DNA of 33,277 nt from an uncultured Verrucomicrobia subdivision 3 bacterium (GTDB taxonomy: Bacteria > Verrucomicrobiota > Verrucomicrobiia > Limisphaerales > UBA8199): assembly GCA_903913865.1 (NCBI GenBank), contig CAIWMU010000066.1:1-33277 (forward strand). The letters are read 5' to 3'. Made by a program: the position numbers and the translations under genes. Of the stretch, positions 24,072-32,758 are shown piece after piece. The notes under the pieces are model-generated. The model had not been told where the DNA came from and did no database searches. It was given only the letters and a program-made list of their open reading frames with translations. Numbering within the stretch: position 1 is the stretch's first letter; every line of letters begins with the position of its first letter.

Positions 24072-24935
24072 ATGGCCACCAAAACAAATCAAAAATTTGC
24101 GACCATCACGGTCATCGGGCGGGACAAGACCGGCGTGGTCGCCCGCATCACCAGCTTCCTGTTTCAGCAAAAGGCCAATATCGAGGCCCTTGAGGAGCAG
24201 GTCACTCGCGGCCAGTTCAGCATGACGATCCAGACCTCCTGGAAGGAGGCCCATTTCCAGCATCAGGCGATTGCGGGAGGTCTTCGCGAGTTGGCGGCCG
24301 ACCTCGAAATGGAAATTAAGGTCCGGTTCACGGAGCCCCGGCGGCGGCAGCGCATGGCCATCATGGTCACGCGTGAGACCCACTGTTTCGAGACCATCCT
24401 CGCAGCCCTCAAGTCCGGAGGCCTCAAGCAGGCGGATGCGGCCCTGGTCATCTCGAACCGCCGCGATCTGGAGAAAATGGCAACCCAGCACAACCTCCCG
24501 TTTGTGCACATCCCCTGGGAGGACCGCGCTCCGGCCGAAAAAGCGGTGCTTGAACAGTTGGAAAAGCACGAGATCGACTTCGTGGTCCTCGCCCGGTTCA
24601 TGAAGATCCTCTCCCCCAATTTCGTCTGGCGCTACAAAAACAAGATCATCAACATCCACCCCTCCCTGCTCCCGAGTTTTCCCGGACCGCAGGCCTACCG
24701 TCAGGCTTACGAGCAGGGGGTGAAGATCATTGGCGTTTCAGCCCATTTTGTGACGATGAATCTGGATGAAGGCCCCATCATCGCTCAGGATTGCTTCCAT
24801 GTCCGCCCCCACATGACTCTCAAGGAGATCGTTGCCGCCGGGCAAAAGCTGGAAGCGCGGACGCTTCTGAAGGCGGTCAAGCTCTACCTGAACAAGCGGC
24901 TGGATGTCTATTGGGGCATCGTCAAGGAAGTCTGA
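24072..24935 (+). CDS. purU: Formyltetrahydrofolate deformylase
   Basis: PurU hydrolyses 10-formyltetrahydrofolate to tetrahydrofolate and formate, balancing one-carbon pools. The 287-residue protein has the family's two parts. An N-terminal ACT domain (about 10-85, ITVIGRDKTGVVARITSFLFQQKANI) is the regulatory part. A formyltransferase-fold catalytic domain (about 95-287) carries the triad Asn194, His196 (INIHPSLLPSF) and Asp232 (SAHFVTMNLDEGPIIAQ). GART (PurN) shares the catalytic motifs but lacks the ACT domain. ATG 24072 (MATKTNQKFA) is chosen since the ACT strand begins just behind it; the longer open frame upstream is unrelated to the family. A beta-hydroxyacid dehydrogenase follows 19 bp downstream. 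Confidence 0.94.
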   Translation: MATKTNQKFATITVIGRDKTGVVARITSFLFQQKANIEALEEQVTRGQFSMTIQTSWKEAHFQHQAIAGGLRELAADLEMEIKVRFTEPRRRQRMAIMVTRETHCFETILAALKSGGLKQADAALVISNRRDLEKMATQHNLPFVHIPWEDRAPAEKAVLEQLEKHEIDFVVLARFMKILSPNFVWRYKNKIINIHPSLLPSFPGPQAYRQAYEQGVKIIGVSAHFVTMNLDEGPIIAQDCFHVRPHMTLKEIVAAGQKLEARTLLKAVKLYLNKRLDVYWGIVKEV

Positions 24936-24954
24936 ACAATCACCCTCCTTTTTT

Positions 24955-25845
24955 ATGACTGAAAAAATCGGATTCGTGGGCGTGGGCCGCATGGGGGCAA
25001 ACATGGCCCGCCGCCTGAAGGAATGCGGATGGTCCATCAGTGGCGTCTTTGACGCCCACCGCGCAACCGCCGAGGCTCTCGCAGCCGAACTGGGATGCCC
25101 CGCCCCCGCAACCCTCGCGGAAATCACAAAGGCAGCGGACGTCATCATCACCGTGGTCTCCGACGATCCGGCCATGAAGCAAATCTACAAAGGCGGCCTG
25201 CTGAACCGGGCGAAGGGGCGTCTCTTCATCAACTGCGCCACCGTCACCCCCTGTGTTCACGAATGGGTTCAAGCCCGGGCGGAAAAAGCCGGTGCCCAAT
25301 CCCTGGAGGCCTGCATGGCATCCAGCATCCCGCAGGCCCGGGATGGCTCCCTCTACCTCATGTGCGGTGGCAGGATGGCCGCCTTCCAAAGGGCCCAGCC
25401 CATTCTTGAGAAACTCGGCTCCTCGGTCCGCTATGTGGGGGAGGCGGGAAAGGCCGCCCAAGTGAAGGCCCTCGTCAACATGGTCATGAACATCAATACC
25501 GCAGGCCTGGCCGAAGGTCTCGGATTGGGTGACGCCCTTGGCCTGGATCTGAACATGCTCCGGGAGGTCTTTTCCCAAACAGGGGCAAATTCCCAGGTCC
25601 TCAAGACAGACGGCGGAGATATGCAAAACCGGGACCACTCCTGCTTCTTCTCGGCAGCCCACGCTGCAAAGGATTCAGGCATTGCCCTCGCCCTGGCAAA
25701 AGGTCAGGGTCTGAAACTGCCCCTCGCGACAGCCACCAAATCCCAATACGACCGGATGATCGCCGCCGGACTGGCGGAACTCGACAAATCCGGGGTTGCG
25801 GAACTGACGTTCAAAAGCCGGTGGCCACAGCCTAAAAGTCCGTAG
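24955..25845 (+). CDS. NAD-binding beta-hydroxyacid dehydrogenase (3-hydroxyisobutyrate dehydrogenase-like)
   Basis: The 296-residue protein has an N-terminal Rossmann domain starting IGFVGVGRMGANMARRL (GxGxxG at 8-13) and the C-terminal all-alpha domain of the 6-phosphogluconate / 3-hydroxyisobutyrate dehydrogenase superfamily. The catalytic Lys is at about 171 in GKAAQVKALVNMVM, with Asn175 four residues later. The usual substrate-binding DAPVSGG string is replaced by EACMASSIPQARDGSLYLMCGG, so the substrate may not be hydroxyisobutyrate. Tartronate semialdehyde, hydroxybutyrate and imine reductases share this fold. ATG 24955 is chosen because the Rossmann motif begins at residue 5. It follows purU closely, and its 3' end overlaps the convergent 689-residue gene by 14 bp. 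Confidence 0.88.
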   Translation: MTEKIGFVGVGRMGANMARRLKECGWSISGVFDAHRATAEALAAELGCPAPATLAEITKAADVIITVVSDDPAMKQIYKGGLLNRAKGRLFINCATVTPCVHEWVQARAEKAGAQSLEACMASSIPQARDGSLYLMCGGRMAAFQRAQPILEKLGSSVRYVGEAGKAAQVKALVNMVMNINTAGLAEGLGLGDALGLDLNMLREVFSQTGANSQVLKTDGGDMQNRDHSCFFSAAHAAKDSGIALALAKGQGLKLPLATATKSQYDRMIAAGLAELDKSGVAELTFKSRWPQPKSP

Positions 25846-27901
25846 GCACTTTGACTCCCCCCGGAAGCCGGATGTGGCTCCGGATGGCATCCACCACGGC
25901 GAGGGCATCCGTCTGGCCCAACCGGTGGATCACACACTCCCAGCGGAACGCAAAGCTGCCACCCGGATCATAGCGGCGGTGCTTAAAAAGGTTCTCGAAG
26001 CTGCCCCGTCGCTTCAGGTAATCGCCCTGAATGCGGAGAAGTTGTTCCCGGAACGCCTGCAGAAACGCCCGGGCGAATGCCGTGGGATCGGGAACGACAC
26101 TCACTCTGAGATTCACCGGCCGGGCGTAGTGGGATGCGAAGCTCTCCAACGGAAGCTCGTATTCCGTGAACGCACCACTATGGTCCCCGACCATCACATC
26201 CATCGGCATGCCATCCGCCCCCTCGCACACCACCTCATCCCCGTCATCAAAGGCGGATCGCACCCCATCAAAGGTGCGGCCAACGACCAGGCTTGCGACC
26301 GCCGCCCGGCCCAGCAGTGACGCAAACTTTTCGGCATAGCCGGGGCGCAGATACCGGTCCACCGGCACCTTGTCAGTCGCCATCCCGGGCAGGTATTCCC
26401 GCTCAAAATAGGTGGTGCGGATGGTCTGGCCGCGATACTGCTGGTTGTTCCCCTGGTAAACCTCGTTCAGGCGGCGCATCAACACCCTGCGGCACAGGTT
26501 CATGCCCAGCTGCCTGCACCCCAGCCGCCGGTCCAGCCAATAATCGGTATATTCATCACTTTCCTGGATCGCATGCAGCATGCTCTTCCCCTCATCCAGA
26601 TGCTCCCATACACCCCACTTCTGCAGCCGCATAAACCGCTTGATCGGCTCCGGCTCGCCCGCGATCCGGAACTCCGCAAGGAACACCCCCCGGCGCCCAT
26701 CCTGCTGGGGGCGGTCCAATGAGAGTGATTCCGGGACGCATCCGAGGTTGATCTGCTTCAGATCCCCGTAATCCCTGATGAAGTTGAAAATGATGTCCTT
26801 GGCCCGGGCATCGCACAGGCGTTGCAGATCCGTGTCCTCCGGATGCGCCTCGGCCTCGTCGAAAACCGAATCCAGCAGGAATTCCCCCTCCTCAAACCGC
26901 CCTCCCGCAAGCCAGTCCACCTGCAAAAAGAACTCCGGGCTTAGCCCGCTCCAGAGTTGCTCCGACTGCGTCTCGTTGCCATCCAGGAACAGTGTTGAGA
27001 GCATCCGCTCGCACCAGGGTTTGCTGCGGCAGTCATCCCGTCGAAAACCCTCATGCACCGCCGAGCGGAACCACGCCTTTAGCTGTTCATAACAGGCACG
27101 CAGCTCCGCAGGAGGCAGTTTTTCGTAATCCACCCCGGCGAAATCCCCCCCTCCAAACCGGCCCAGATCCGCTGCAAAAAAATCGATCTCAGGCCTGTCG
27201 ATCCGGTTCTTGCTTTGGGAATGGTCCGCAATCTCCTGCAGGTGCTTCGCCAGGCTCGCCGCCTCCAGCCCCCCCAACCCCTCAAAGCTGTGATAGGTCA
27301 GCCACCGGGTTCCTGTAAGCCTGTTATAAAAGTATATCGGCAGTCCATGAATCCCCACTTTCGACCCCATCACCAGCCGCTCCTTGGCCTCTCTGGACTT
27401 GGGAATCCCGCTCAGCCGCCAGCATTCGCCCCGCCCCTTGATCGCCTCCCGCACCCGGGGATCAGACACGGAGAGATACCTCACCTGCCGCTTGGAAACC
27501 AGCGTCTGCAGCAGTTCATCCCCGACAAATGCCAACTCCATTCTGGCTGCATCCGGTCGAATGAGGATGTGGTCCGACTCAAAAATCAGATCCACGGAAT
27601 TCTCAACAACAGTCTCCTCCTCTTCCCCTGTCAAAACGGGACGCCCCTCCGCAACCCTCCGCGCATTCAGCTCATCGATAAAACTGATCCGCTGCCACGC
27701 ATGGATGCCCGGAACCGCCGTGTATAGCACTCGATGTGCCGGAAACAGCGTCCCGATCCGCGTCAATTGCCGCCCCTGCGGATCGACTGCGAACGGATGC
27801 GGTCCTATTAGCTCCAACTTCATGACCATGTCAGGATGGCCCGTAACGGGGGGCTTGTCCATGCCGGAGGCACCGGCATTTGCTGGGAGGTTCCCACTCA
27901 T
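25832..27901 (-). CDS. Large protein of unknown function (689 aa)
   Basis: I do not recognise a family. The frame is clearly coding: long, with balanced composition and conserved-looking blocks such as MVGSKVGIHGLPIYFYNRLTG-like (about 178-198), SFEGLGGLEAASLAKHL and QKWGVWEHLDEGKSMLHA (about 447-465). Others are DYWLDRRLGCRQLGMNLCRR, TYFEREYLPGM and FDDGDEVV ... VMVGDHSGAF (about 560-590). There is no signal peptide, membrane segment, cysteine cluster or P-loop. The last 250 residues faintly recall an atypical kinase fold (Lys in IKRFMRL, an Asp in GDHSGAF where DFG would be), but no HRD motif is seen. ATG 27901 overlaps the hrpA stop by four bases (ATGA), so the two are translationally coupled; ATG 27829 or 27823 are internal alternatives. 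The 3' end overlaps the convergent dehydrogenase by 14 bp. Confidence 0.9.
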   Translation of the reverse strand: MSGNLPANAGASGMDKPPVTGHPDMVMKLELIGPHPFAVDPQGRQLTRIGTLFPAHRVLYTAVPGIHAWQRISFIDELNARRVAEGRPVLTGEEEETVVENSVDLIFESDHILIRPDAARMELAFVGDELLQTLVSKRQVRYLSVSDPRVREAIKGRGECWRLSGIPKSREAKERLVMGSKVGIHGLPIYFYNRLTGTRWLTYHSFEGLGGLEAASLAKHLQEIADHSQSKNRIDRPEIDFFAADLGRFGGGDFAGVDYEKLPPAELRACYEQLKAWFRSAVHEGFRRDDCRSKPWCERMLSTLFLDGNETQSEQLWSGLSPEFFLQVDWLAGGRFEEGEFLLDSVFDEAEAHPEDTDLQRLCDARAKDIIFNFIRDYGDLKQINLGCVPESLSLDRPQQDGRRGVFLAEFRIAGEPEPIKRFMRLQKWGVWEHLDEGKSMLHAIQESDEYTDYWLDRRLGCRQLGMNLCRRVLMRRLNEVYQGNNQQYRGQTIRTTYFEREYLPGMATDKVPVDRYLRPGYAEKFASLLGRAAVASLVVGRTFDGVRSAFDDGDEVVCEGADGMPMDVMVGDHSGAFTEYELPLESFASHYARPVNLRVSVVPDPTAFARAFLQAFREQLLRIQGDYLKRRGSFENLFKHRRYDPGGSFAFRWECVIHRLGQTDALAVVDAIRSHIRLPGGVKVPTDF

Positions 27902-30900
27902 TCCCGCACCACCGCCGAAACCTTCGCCTGCAGATCGTTCAACCGGGCCGGGGAAATCGGGAACGCCGTTCCAAGTTCCTGGGCAAACAGGGATATTTTG
28001 AACTCCTCCAGCGCGCGGATGAAGGTGCGCACCGCCTGCCGGGCCTCCGGGGTTTTCGCCTCCGCACGAAACCGGGCCAGCGCGGCCAGGTAGGGTGCCA
28101 GCTGTCGGGCTTTCTCCTGGTCCTTGACGGGATTCAACGAGGCTCTCTCGGCCCGGATGGACAGTGCCTTGAGATAGCGCTGCAGATCCACAAACCGGTC
28201 GTAGGCAAACTGCTCGAGAAATCCGGCAGGCATCAGCATCGGCAACTCCGTTGCAACCACCGTGCCCTGAACTGGCAGCGGCTTTGGCGATGCCTGCAAC
28301 TGGCCCAAATCAGAAAGGGTCCGCCGGACAGGCTGGGGGACGGGCAGCCGGTAGCGATGCGCCAGCTCCTGCCTCATTTTTAGAAGAGGGGCGATGCGGT
28401 CCATGAACTGCATCGCAAGCCCCGGAAGCTGCACTTTTGCACGGGCCGCCGCGGTTTGAAACGCATTGTGCGTCAGGGGAGTGAATGCCTCGGCCGGGAA
28501 AAGGTGCCGCTTCAAATTCTCGTAAGCGCCCGCCTGCAATTCCTCCACGGTGGTGAACCCGGTCAACAACGGGGCCAGACCGGCCATGGCTCGCAGGTCC
28601 TTCTGCATCCACGCCAGATCCCTGCCCAACTCCCGCTCCAAAAGGAGGTGTATCCCCGCCAGGCTCGCGCTGCGGGCCGCTGCGGCAGTGCGAAAAAGCT
28701 GGAGGCTCACATGCCCCTCACCGGCAGCCAGCCCCGGAAAGGCATCCACCGCGCTCCCATCCGGCTCCCGGATTTCCACTTTTTCAGGAACGTCCCCGAA
28801 GTTCCACGATGTCAGCCCGGGCCGCTCCCACCGTGCGGCAAACTCAGACCACACACTTTTCGCCGGTGGGCGCTTGGCCTCCTCGGTGGCAATCTGGCGC
28901 CGCAGGGTGTCCAGATCCCGACCGCTCGCCACAACCTTCCTTTGCTCATCCAGAATCTCGACCCGCACCTGCAGATGTTTGGGCAGGGCATCCTCCGACC
29001 AGGAATCGGCGGTCACATCCAGATGATAACGCTCCCGGATAAAGCGGGCCAGATCCTGCTTCAGGGTCGCCCCTTTGGGCCTCAGATCCCGCACGATCTC
29101 AGCGATTTTTGGCGCCATCGGCATCAGCTCGCGCCGAAAGGTCTTCGGCAGCGCCCGCAGCAATTCCCCGACCTGTGCCTCCCTCAATCCGGGCACCGAC
29201 CATTCAAGACTTCCACCGTTGGCGGTCTGGGCAAGATTGAACCCCATCCGGACCGTCACCCCATCCTGCTCCTCCCCCGGTTTGTAGGCATACGCCAGTG
29301 GAACCGCCCTGCCCTCCACCTCCACGCTGTCGGGAAAGGATGTGGCATCGAACTCCAGCTTCTGCCCTCCCAGCAGGTCCTCCTCGGTGGCACACAAAAA
29401 ATCCGGGCCCGGATTTGCCCCCAGCAACCGGTTCAACTCCTCCACGGAGGATGTTTCCACGATCTGCGCCTCGTAGAACCGCATCAACCCGCCATCCACA
29501 TCCACCAGATCATGGCGCCGGGCCTTGGTCTGCCACGTCTCGATCTTCTCCCGAACCGCACGGTTGTGTTCAAGAAACCGGAACCGGGGGGCCAGCGGGG
29601 TTTCACGGCTTTCAACGGACAAATGACGTCGCCGCATCGCCCGCGATGCCCGTTCCCCGGGCTCATCCTCCACCTCGGGCGGCGGTGCGGGAAACAACTG
29701 CCCCTCCACCAGGGCGGACCGGATGAAGATCCGGGTCGCATCGGCGGGATTGATGTTCCCATAGGCCGCCTGCCGGCGGGAAATTTCCATGCCGTAGAGC
29801 GTGATCCTCTCCTCGACCATCACCCTGCCCGAAGCCGCGCTCCAATGGGGGTTTTCATAAGTGGTTTTGCACAGGTGACCCGCCAGCGCGACAATCCAGC
29901 CGGGCTCGATTCCCGCCACCGTGCGTGCGAACAACTGGGAAGTTTCCACGATTTCCCCCGCCACAATCCATTCCGGCTGCCCTCCGGCATCCGTCTTGGG
30001 CTCGGGCCCCTTGGCCCCATGGCGCTTCCGGGGACCCGGCACTGGCCGATGGTATAACGCCGAACCGGGAAACAGGGTGATCAACCGGTTCCCGGGGGCT
30101 TTGTAGGTATTCCGGTCCTCCCGTTGCGCGATGTGCCCCAGCAGCCCGGAAAGGATCGACCTGTGGATCGCCTCAAAGGCCGCGTTGCTTTCATTCAAAC
30201 GCACGGTGCCGATGTCCCCCAGCGCCGATTCCAGTTGGGAATGCAGGTCCTGCCACTCACGCATCCGCACATACGAGAGGAAGTGGGCCTTGCAGAACTT
30301 GCGCCGCTGGCTCTGGGTCCGCAGCTTCTCCCATTGCTCATGCACAGCCGTCCAGATGTTCAACAGGGTCAGAAAATCGGAACGCGGATCGGCGAACCGC
30401 TTGTGGGCTGCTGCCGCCGCATCCTTCTGGTCCAGTGGACGCTCCCTCGGATCCTGAATGCTCAACCCCGCCGCGATGATCAGCAACTCACGCACGGCAT
30501 GCTCCCCCTGCGCCTGCAGCAGCATGCGCCCGAGGGTGGGATCAATCGGCAGCCGGGCCAGATCTTTCCCCAGTTGTGTGAGCAGCAACTGCCCATCCAG
30601 CGCCCCCAACTCCTGCAGCAGCCGGTAACCGGCCTGGATCGCCGCAGGGGTCGGCGGATTCAAAAAGGGGAAGGTCTCAATATCTCCCAGCGAAAAGGCC
30701 TTCATCCGCAGGATCACCTCGGCCAGGTTGGCCCGCTGGATCTCCGGCTGGGTGAATTCCGGGCGGGCCAGAAAATCCTCCTCGGAATAGAGGCGGACGC
30801 ATAATCCCTCCCGCACACGGCCACTCCGCCCCTTCCGCTGGTTCGCGCTGCTCTGGGCCACCGGCTCGATGGGCAGCCTCCTTGTCCGGGTGCGCGGGTT

Positions 30901-32022
30901 GTAGCGGCTGATCCGGGCCAGCCCCGAATCGATCACAAAACGGATGTTCGGGATGGTCAGGGATGTCTCGGCGATGTTCGTCGCGACAACGATCTTCCGC
31001 CTTCCCGAGGGGGCAAACACCCGCTGCTGATCCCCGCTGGCCAGCCTGCCAAACAGCGGAATGATCTCGGCGTCGTTGCTGTAGCGGGCTTCAAGAAGGT
31101 CTGCCGTCTCCCGGATGTCCCGCTCGCCCGGCATGAAAATCAGGATGTCCCCATCCCCCGGCTCGCAAAGCATCTGCCCGGCTGCACGCGCCGCAGCGTC
31201 AATCACGGTCATCTCCCCCTCCTCCTCGCTCGCCTCATCCAGCGGCGCGTAAACCACCCCCACGGGGAACAGCCGTCCGGAAACCTCGATGATCGGCGCA
31301 TCATCAAACGCCTTGGAAAAGGCCGCCAGATCAATCGTGGCCGAGGTGATGATCAGCTTCAAATCCCTCCGGCGCACAAGCAGACCCTTGAGGTAGCCCA
31401 GCAGAAAATCAATGTTCAGGCTCCGCTCATGCGCCTCGTCAATGATCAGTGCGTTGTATTCCGAAAGAAGATGATCCCCCTGGGTTTCCGCCAGCAGCAT
31501 GCCGTCGGTCATCAGCTTGATATACGACCGGGGGCTTGATCGGTCATCAAACCGGATCTTGCATCCCACCCCCCCGCCCCACTCAACCTGCAACTCCTCC
31601 GCAATCCGCTTGCTGATCGAAAGGGCCGCAATCCGCCTGGGCTGGGTGCAGCCGATCTTTGCCTCAATCCCCAAACCAGCCTCCAGACACATTTTGGGAA
31701 GCTGCGTCGTCTTTCCCGAACCGGTCTCCCCGCCCACCACAACCACCTGGTGCGATCGAATCGCCCGCACGATCTCATCCTTCTTCGCCATGATCGGCAG
31801 GTCGGTGGGATATCGAATCTCAGGCAGGTAGGCCATCCGCTCAGCGCGCAACTGGGCCGAATGCCTTGCCTGCTGCAGCAGCCGCTCCAGGATCGCATCA
31901 TGCTGGGCGGGATGATGGGCATCCCTCAACAGCCGCACCATGCGGGACCCAAGCCGCACCCAATCCTGCAGCATCGCCTGTGGCAGCAGGGAACGTAGTT
32001 CCGTTATGCGGGAATCTGTCAT
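27898..32022 (-). CDS. hrpA: ATP-dependent RNA helicase HrpA
   Basis: This 1374-residue protein has full HrpA architecture. Walker A is GETGSGKT (98-105), DEAHER is at 195-200, SATIDL is motif III, VATNIAETSLTIPNIRFVID gives motif V, and QRKGRSGRVREG is motif VI. Then come the HA2 and OB-fold domains and a long C-terminal DUF3418 region (about the last 570 residues). E. coli HrpA is about 1300 residues. HrpA is a 3'-5' RNA helicase implicated in resolving stalled or collided ribosomes and in mRNA processing. ATG 32022 lacks a clear Shine-Dalgarno. The gene starts 34 bp behind the RNase H-fold gene and its stop overlaps the 689-residue gene. Confidence 0.96.
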   Translation of the reverse strand: MTDSRITELRSLLPQAMLQDWVRLGSRMVRLLRDAHHPAQHDAILERLLQQARHSAQLRAERMAYLPEIRYPTDLPIMAKKDEIVRAIRSHQVVVVGGETGSGKTTQLPKMCLEAGLGIEAKIGCTQPRRIAALSISKRIAEELQVEWGGGVGCKIRFDDRSSPRSYIKLMTDGMLLAETQGDHLLSEYNALIIDEAHERSLNIDFLLGYLKGLLVRRRDLKLIITSATIDLAAFSKAFDDAPIIEVSGRLFPVGVVYAPLDEASEEEGEMTVIDAAARAAGQMLCEPGDGDILIFMPGERDIRETADLLEARYSNDAEIIPLFGRLASGDQQRVFAPSGRRKIVVATNIAETSLTIPNIRFVIDSGLARISRYNPRTRTRRLPIEPVAQSSANQRKGRSGRVREGLCVRLYSEEDFLARPEFTQPEIQRANLAEVILRMKAFSLGDIETFPFLNPPTPAAIQAGYRLLQELGALDGQLLLTQLGKDLARLPIDPTLGRMLLQAQGEHAVRELLIIAAGLSIQDPRERPLDQKDAAAAAHKRFADPRSDFLTLLNIWTAVHEQWEKLRTQSQRRKFCKAHFLSYVRMREWQDLHSQLESALGDIGTVRLNESNAAFEAIHRSILSGLLGHIAQREDRNTYKAPGNRLITLFPGSALYHRPVPGPRKRHGAKGPEPKTDAGGQPEWIVAGEIVETSQLFARTVAGIEPGWIVALAGHLCKTTYENPHWSAASGRVMVEERITLYGMEISRRQAAYGNINPADATRIFIRSALVEGQLFPAPPPEVEDEPGERASRAMRRRHLSVESRETPLAPRFRFLEHNRAVREKIETWQTKARRHDLVDVDGGLMRFYEAQIVETSSVEELNRLLGANPGPDFLCATEEDLLGGQKLEFDATSFPDSVEVEGRAVPLAYAYKPGEEQDGVTVRMGFNLAQTANGGSLEWSVPGLREAQVGELLRALPKTFRRELMPMAPKIAEIVRDLRPKGATLKQDLARFIRERYHLDVTADSWSEDALPKHLQVRVEILDEQRKVVASGRDLDTLRRQIATEEAKRPPAKSVWSEFAARWERPGLTSWNFGDVPEKVEIREPDGSAVDAFPGLAAGEGHVSLQLFRTAAAARSASLAGIHLLLERELGRDLAWMQKDLRAMAGLAPLLTGFTTVEELQAGAYENLKRHLFPAEAFTPLTHNAFQTAAARAKVQLPGLAMQFMDRIAPLLKMRQELAHRYRLPVPQPVRRTLSDLGQLQASPKPLPVQGTVVATELPMLMPAGFLEQFAYDRFVDLQRYLKALSIRAERASLNPVKDQEKARQLAPYLAALARFRAEAKTPEARQAVRTFIRALEEFKISLFAQELGTAFPISPARLNDLQAKVSAVVRE

Positions 32023-32056
32023 GGCCGGGGCGGTAATCTTCCGAACGTCGCGAACC

Positions 32057-32590
32057 TCACCATTCCACCGCCACGCTCAACTTCTTCCCCATCCGGTTCT
32101 GATAATGCAAAATCCTGTTCTGCACCCCGTATTCGTGAACCATCCGGGTGATCTTCACGTCGTAACAACAATATTCAGCGATCTCCGCCATCTTCCCCTG
32201 CCGGTACCATTCAATCGCCTGCAACCCCTCAGCCGTCTTCTCCACCCCGAAGGTCGCGGTTGCAATCGAATCCAGCGAGAGCCGGTGCTGCAGCTTCTTT
32301 TGAATCTCCACCAGCATGTCGAGCGTCGGCAGCTGCCGCAGGTCATAAGCCGTGTAACCGTGCAGCACCTCGTAATCAAACCGCAGATTGTTAAATCCAA
32401 CCACCAGATCCGCCCTCTGCAAATCCTTCAGCAGGTCACCCACCTGCTTCTCCCCGTAAATCACGTATGTCCCGCGCCCCGTGCTATACGTCACCCCCAC
32501 GCTCATGCCCATCGCACTAATCTTGTCCCATCCACCGACTTCATCGGCGGATTTCTGCGTTTCCAAATCAAAATAAACAATGTTTTTCAT
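32057..32590 (-). CDS. RNase H-fold 3'-5' exonuclease-like protein
   Basis: The 177-residue protein has DEDD-type exonuclease motifs. Asp8 and Glu10 lie in YFDLET, Asp72 in FNNLRFDYEVL, and Tyr140/Asp144 in EYCCYDVKIT. This matches the ribonuclease H-like domain of YprB and of family B polymerase exonuclease domains, so it may trim single-stranded DNA or RNA. The fold is complete but short, with no accessory domain. ATG 32590 (MKNIVYFDLE) is chosen since the first catalytic motif starts at residue 6; the frame further upstream runs into repeat-rich non-coding sequence. It lies directly ahead of hrpA on the same strand. Confidence 0.82.
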   Translation of the reverse strand: MKNIVYFDLETQKSADEVGGWDKISAMGMSVGVTYSTGRGTYVIYGEKQVGDLLKDLQRADLVVGFNNLRFDYEVLHGYTAYDLRQLPTLDMLVEIQKKLQHRLSLDSIATATFGVEKTAEGLQAIEWYRQGKMAEIAEYCCYDVKITRMVHEYGVQNRILHYQNRMGKKLSVAVEW

Positions 32591-32758
32591 ACGATGGGGC
32601 CGGGTCCATGCCCAGCCCTGCCAGCCACTCAATGACCGCCGGTCCAAACCCACCCCACTCTAGCCACCTCCACAACCGGAGCAAGGCTTTCCATCCACAC
32701 CTCTACCCCCCAAACCTCCACGCCGCCCCGGCACCCCGGAGGGCGTGCAAGCCCTTAG
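32591..32758. other. Intergenic upstream region of the RNase H-fold gene, no gene seen
   Basis: The stretch is C-rich on the plus strand (CCCCCC and CCTCCAC strings) and has no convincing coding frame. It should contain the promoter of the minus-strand RNase H-fold, hrpA and 689-residue genes, but no clear box pair was found by eye. Confidence 0.4.

Noticed and set aside
28456-30057. 533-codon plus-strand frame opposite hrpA
   Set aside because: It is a shadow: low-complexity His, Pro, Gln and Arg composition, antisense to a complete HrpA coding sequence.
27898-32590. Helicase plus nuclease block as an anti-phage defence system
   Set aside because: HrpA is a widespread housekeeping helicase, and there is no integrase, toxin, sensor or other defence gene nearby.
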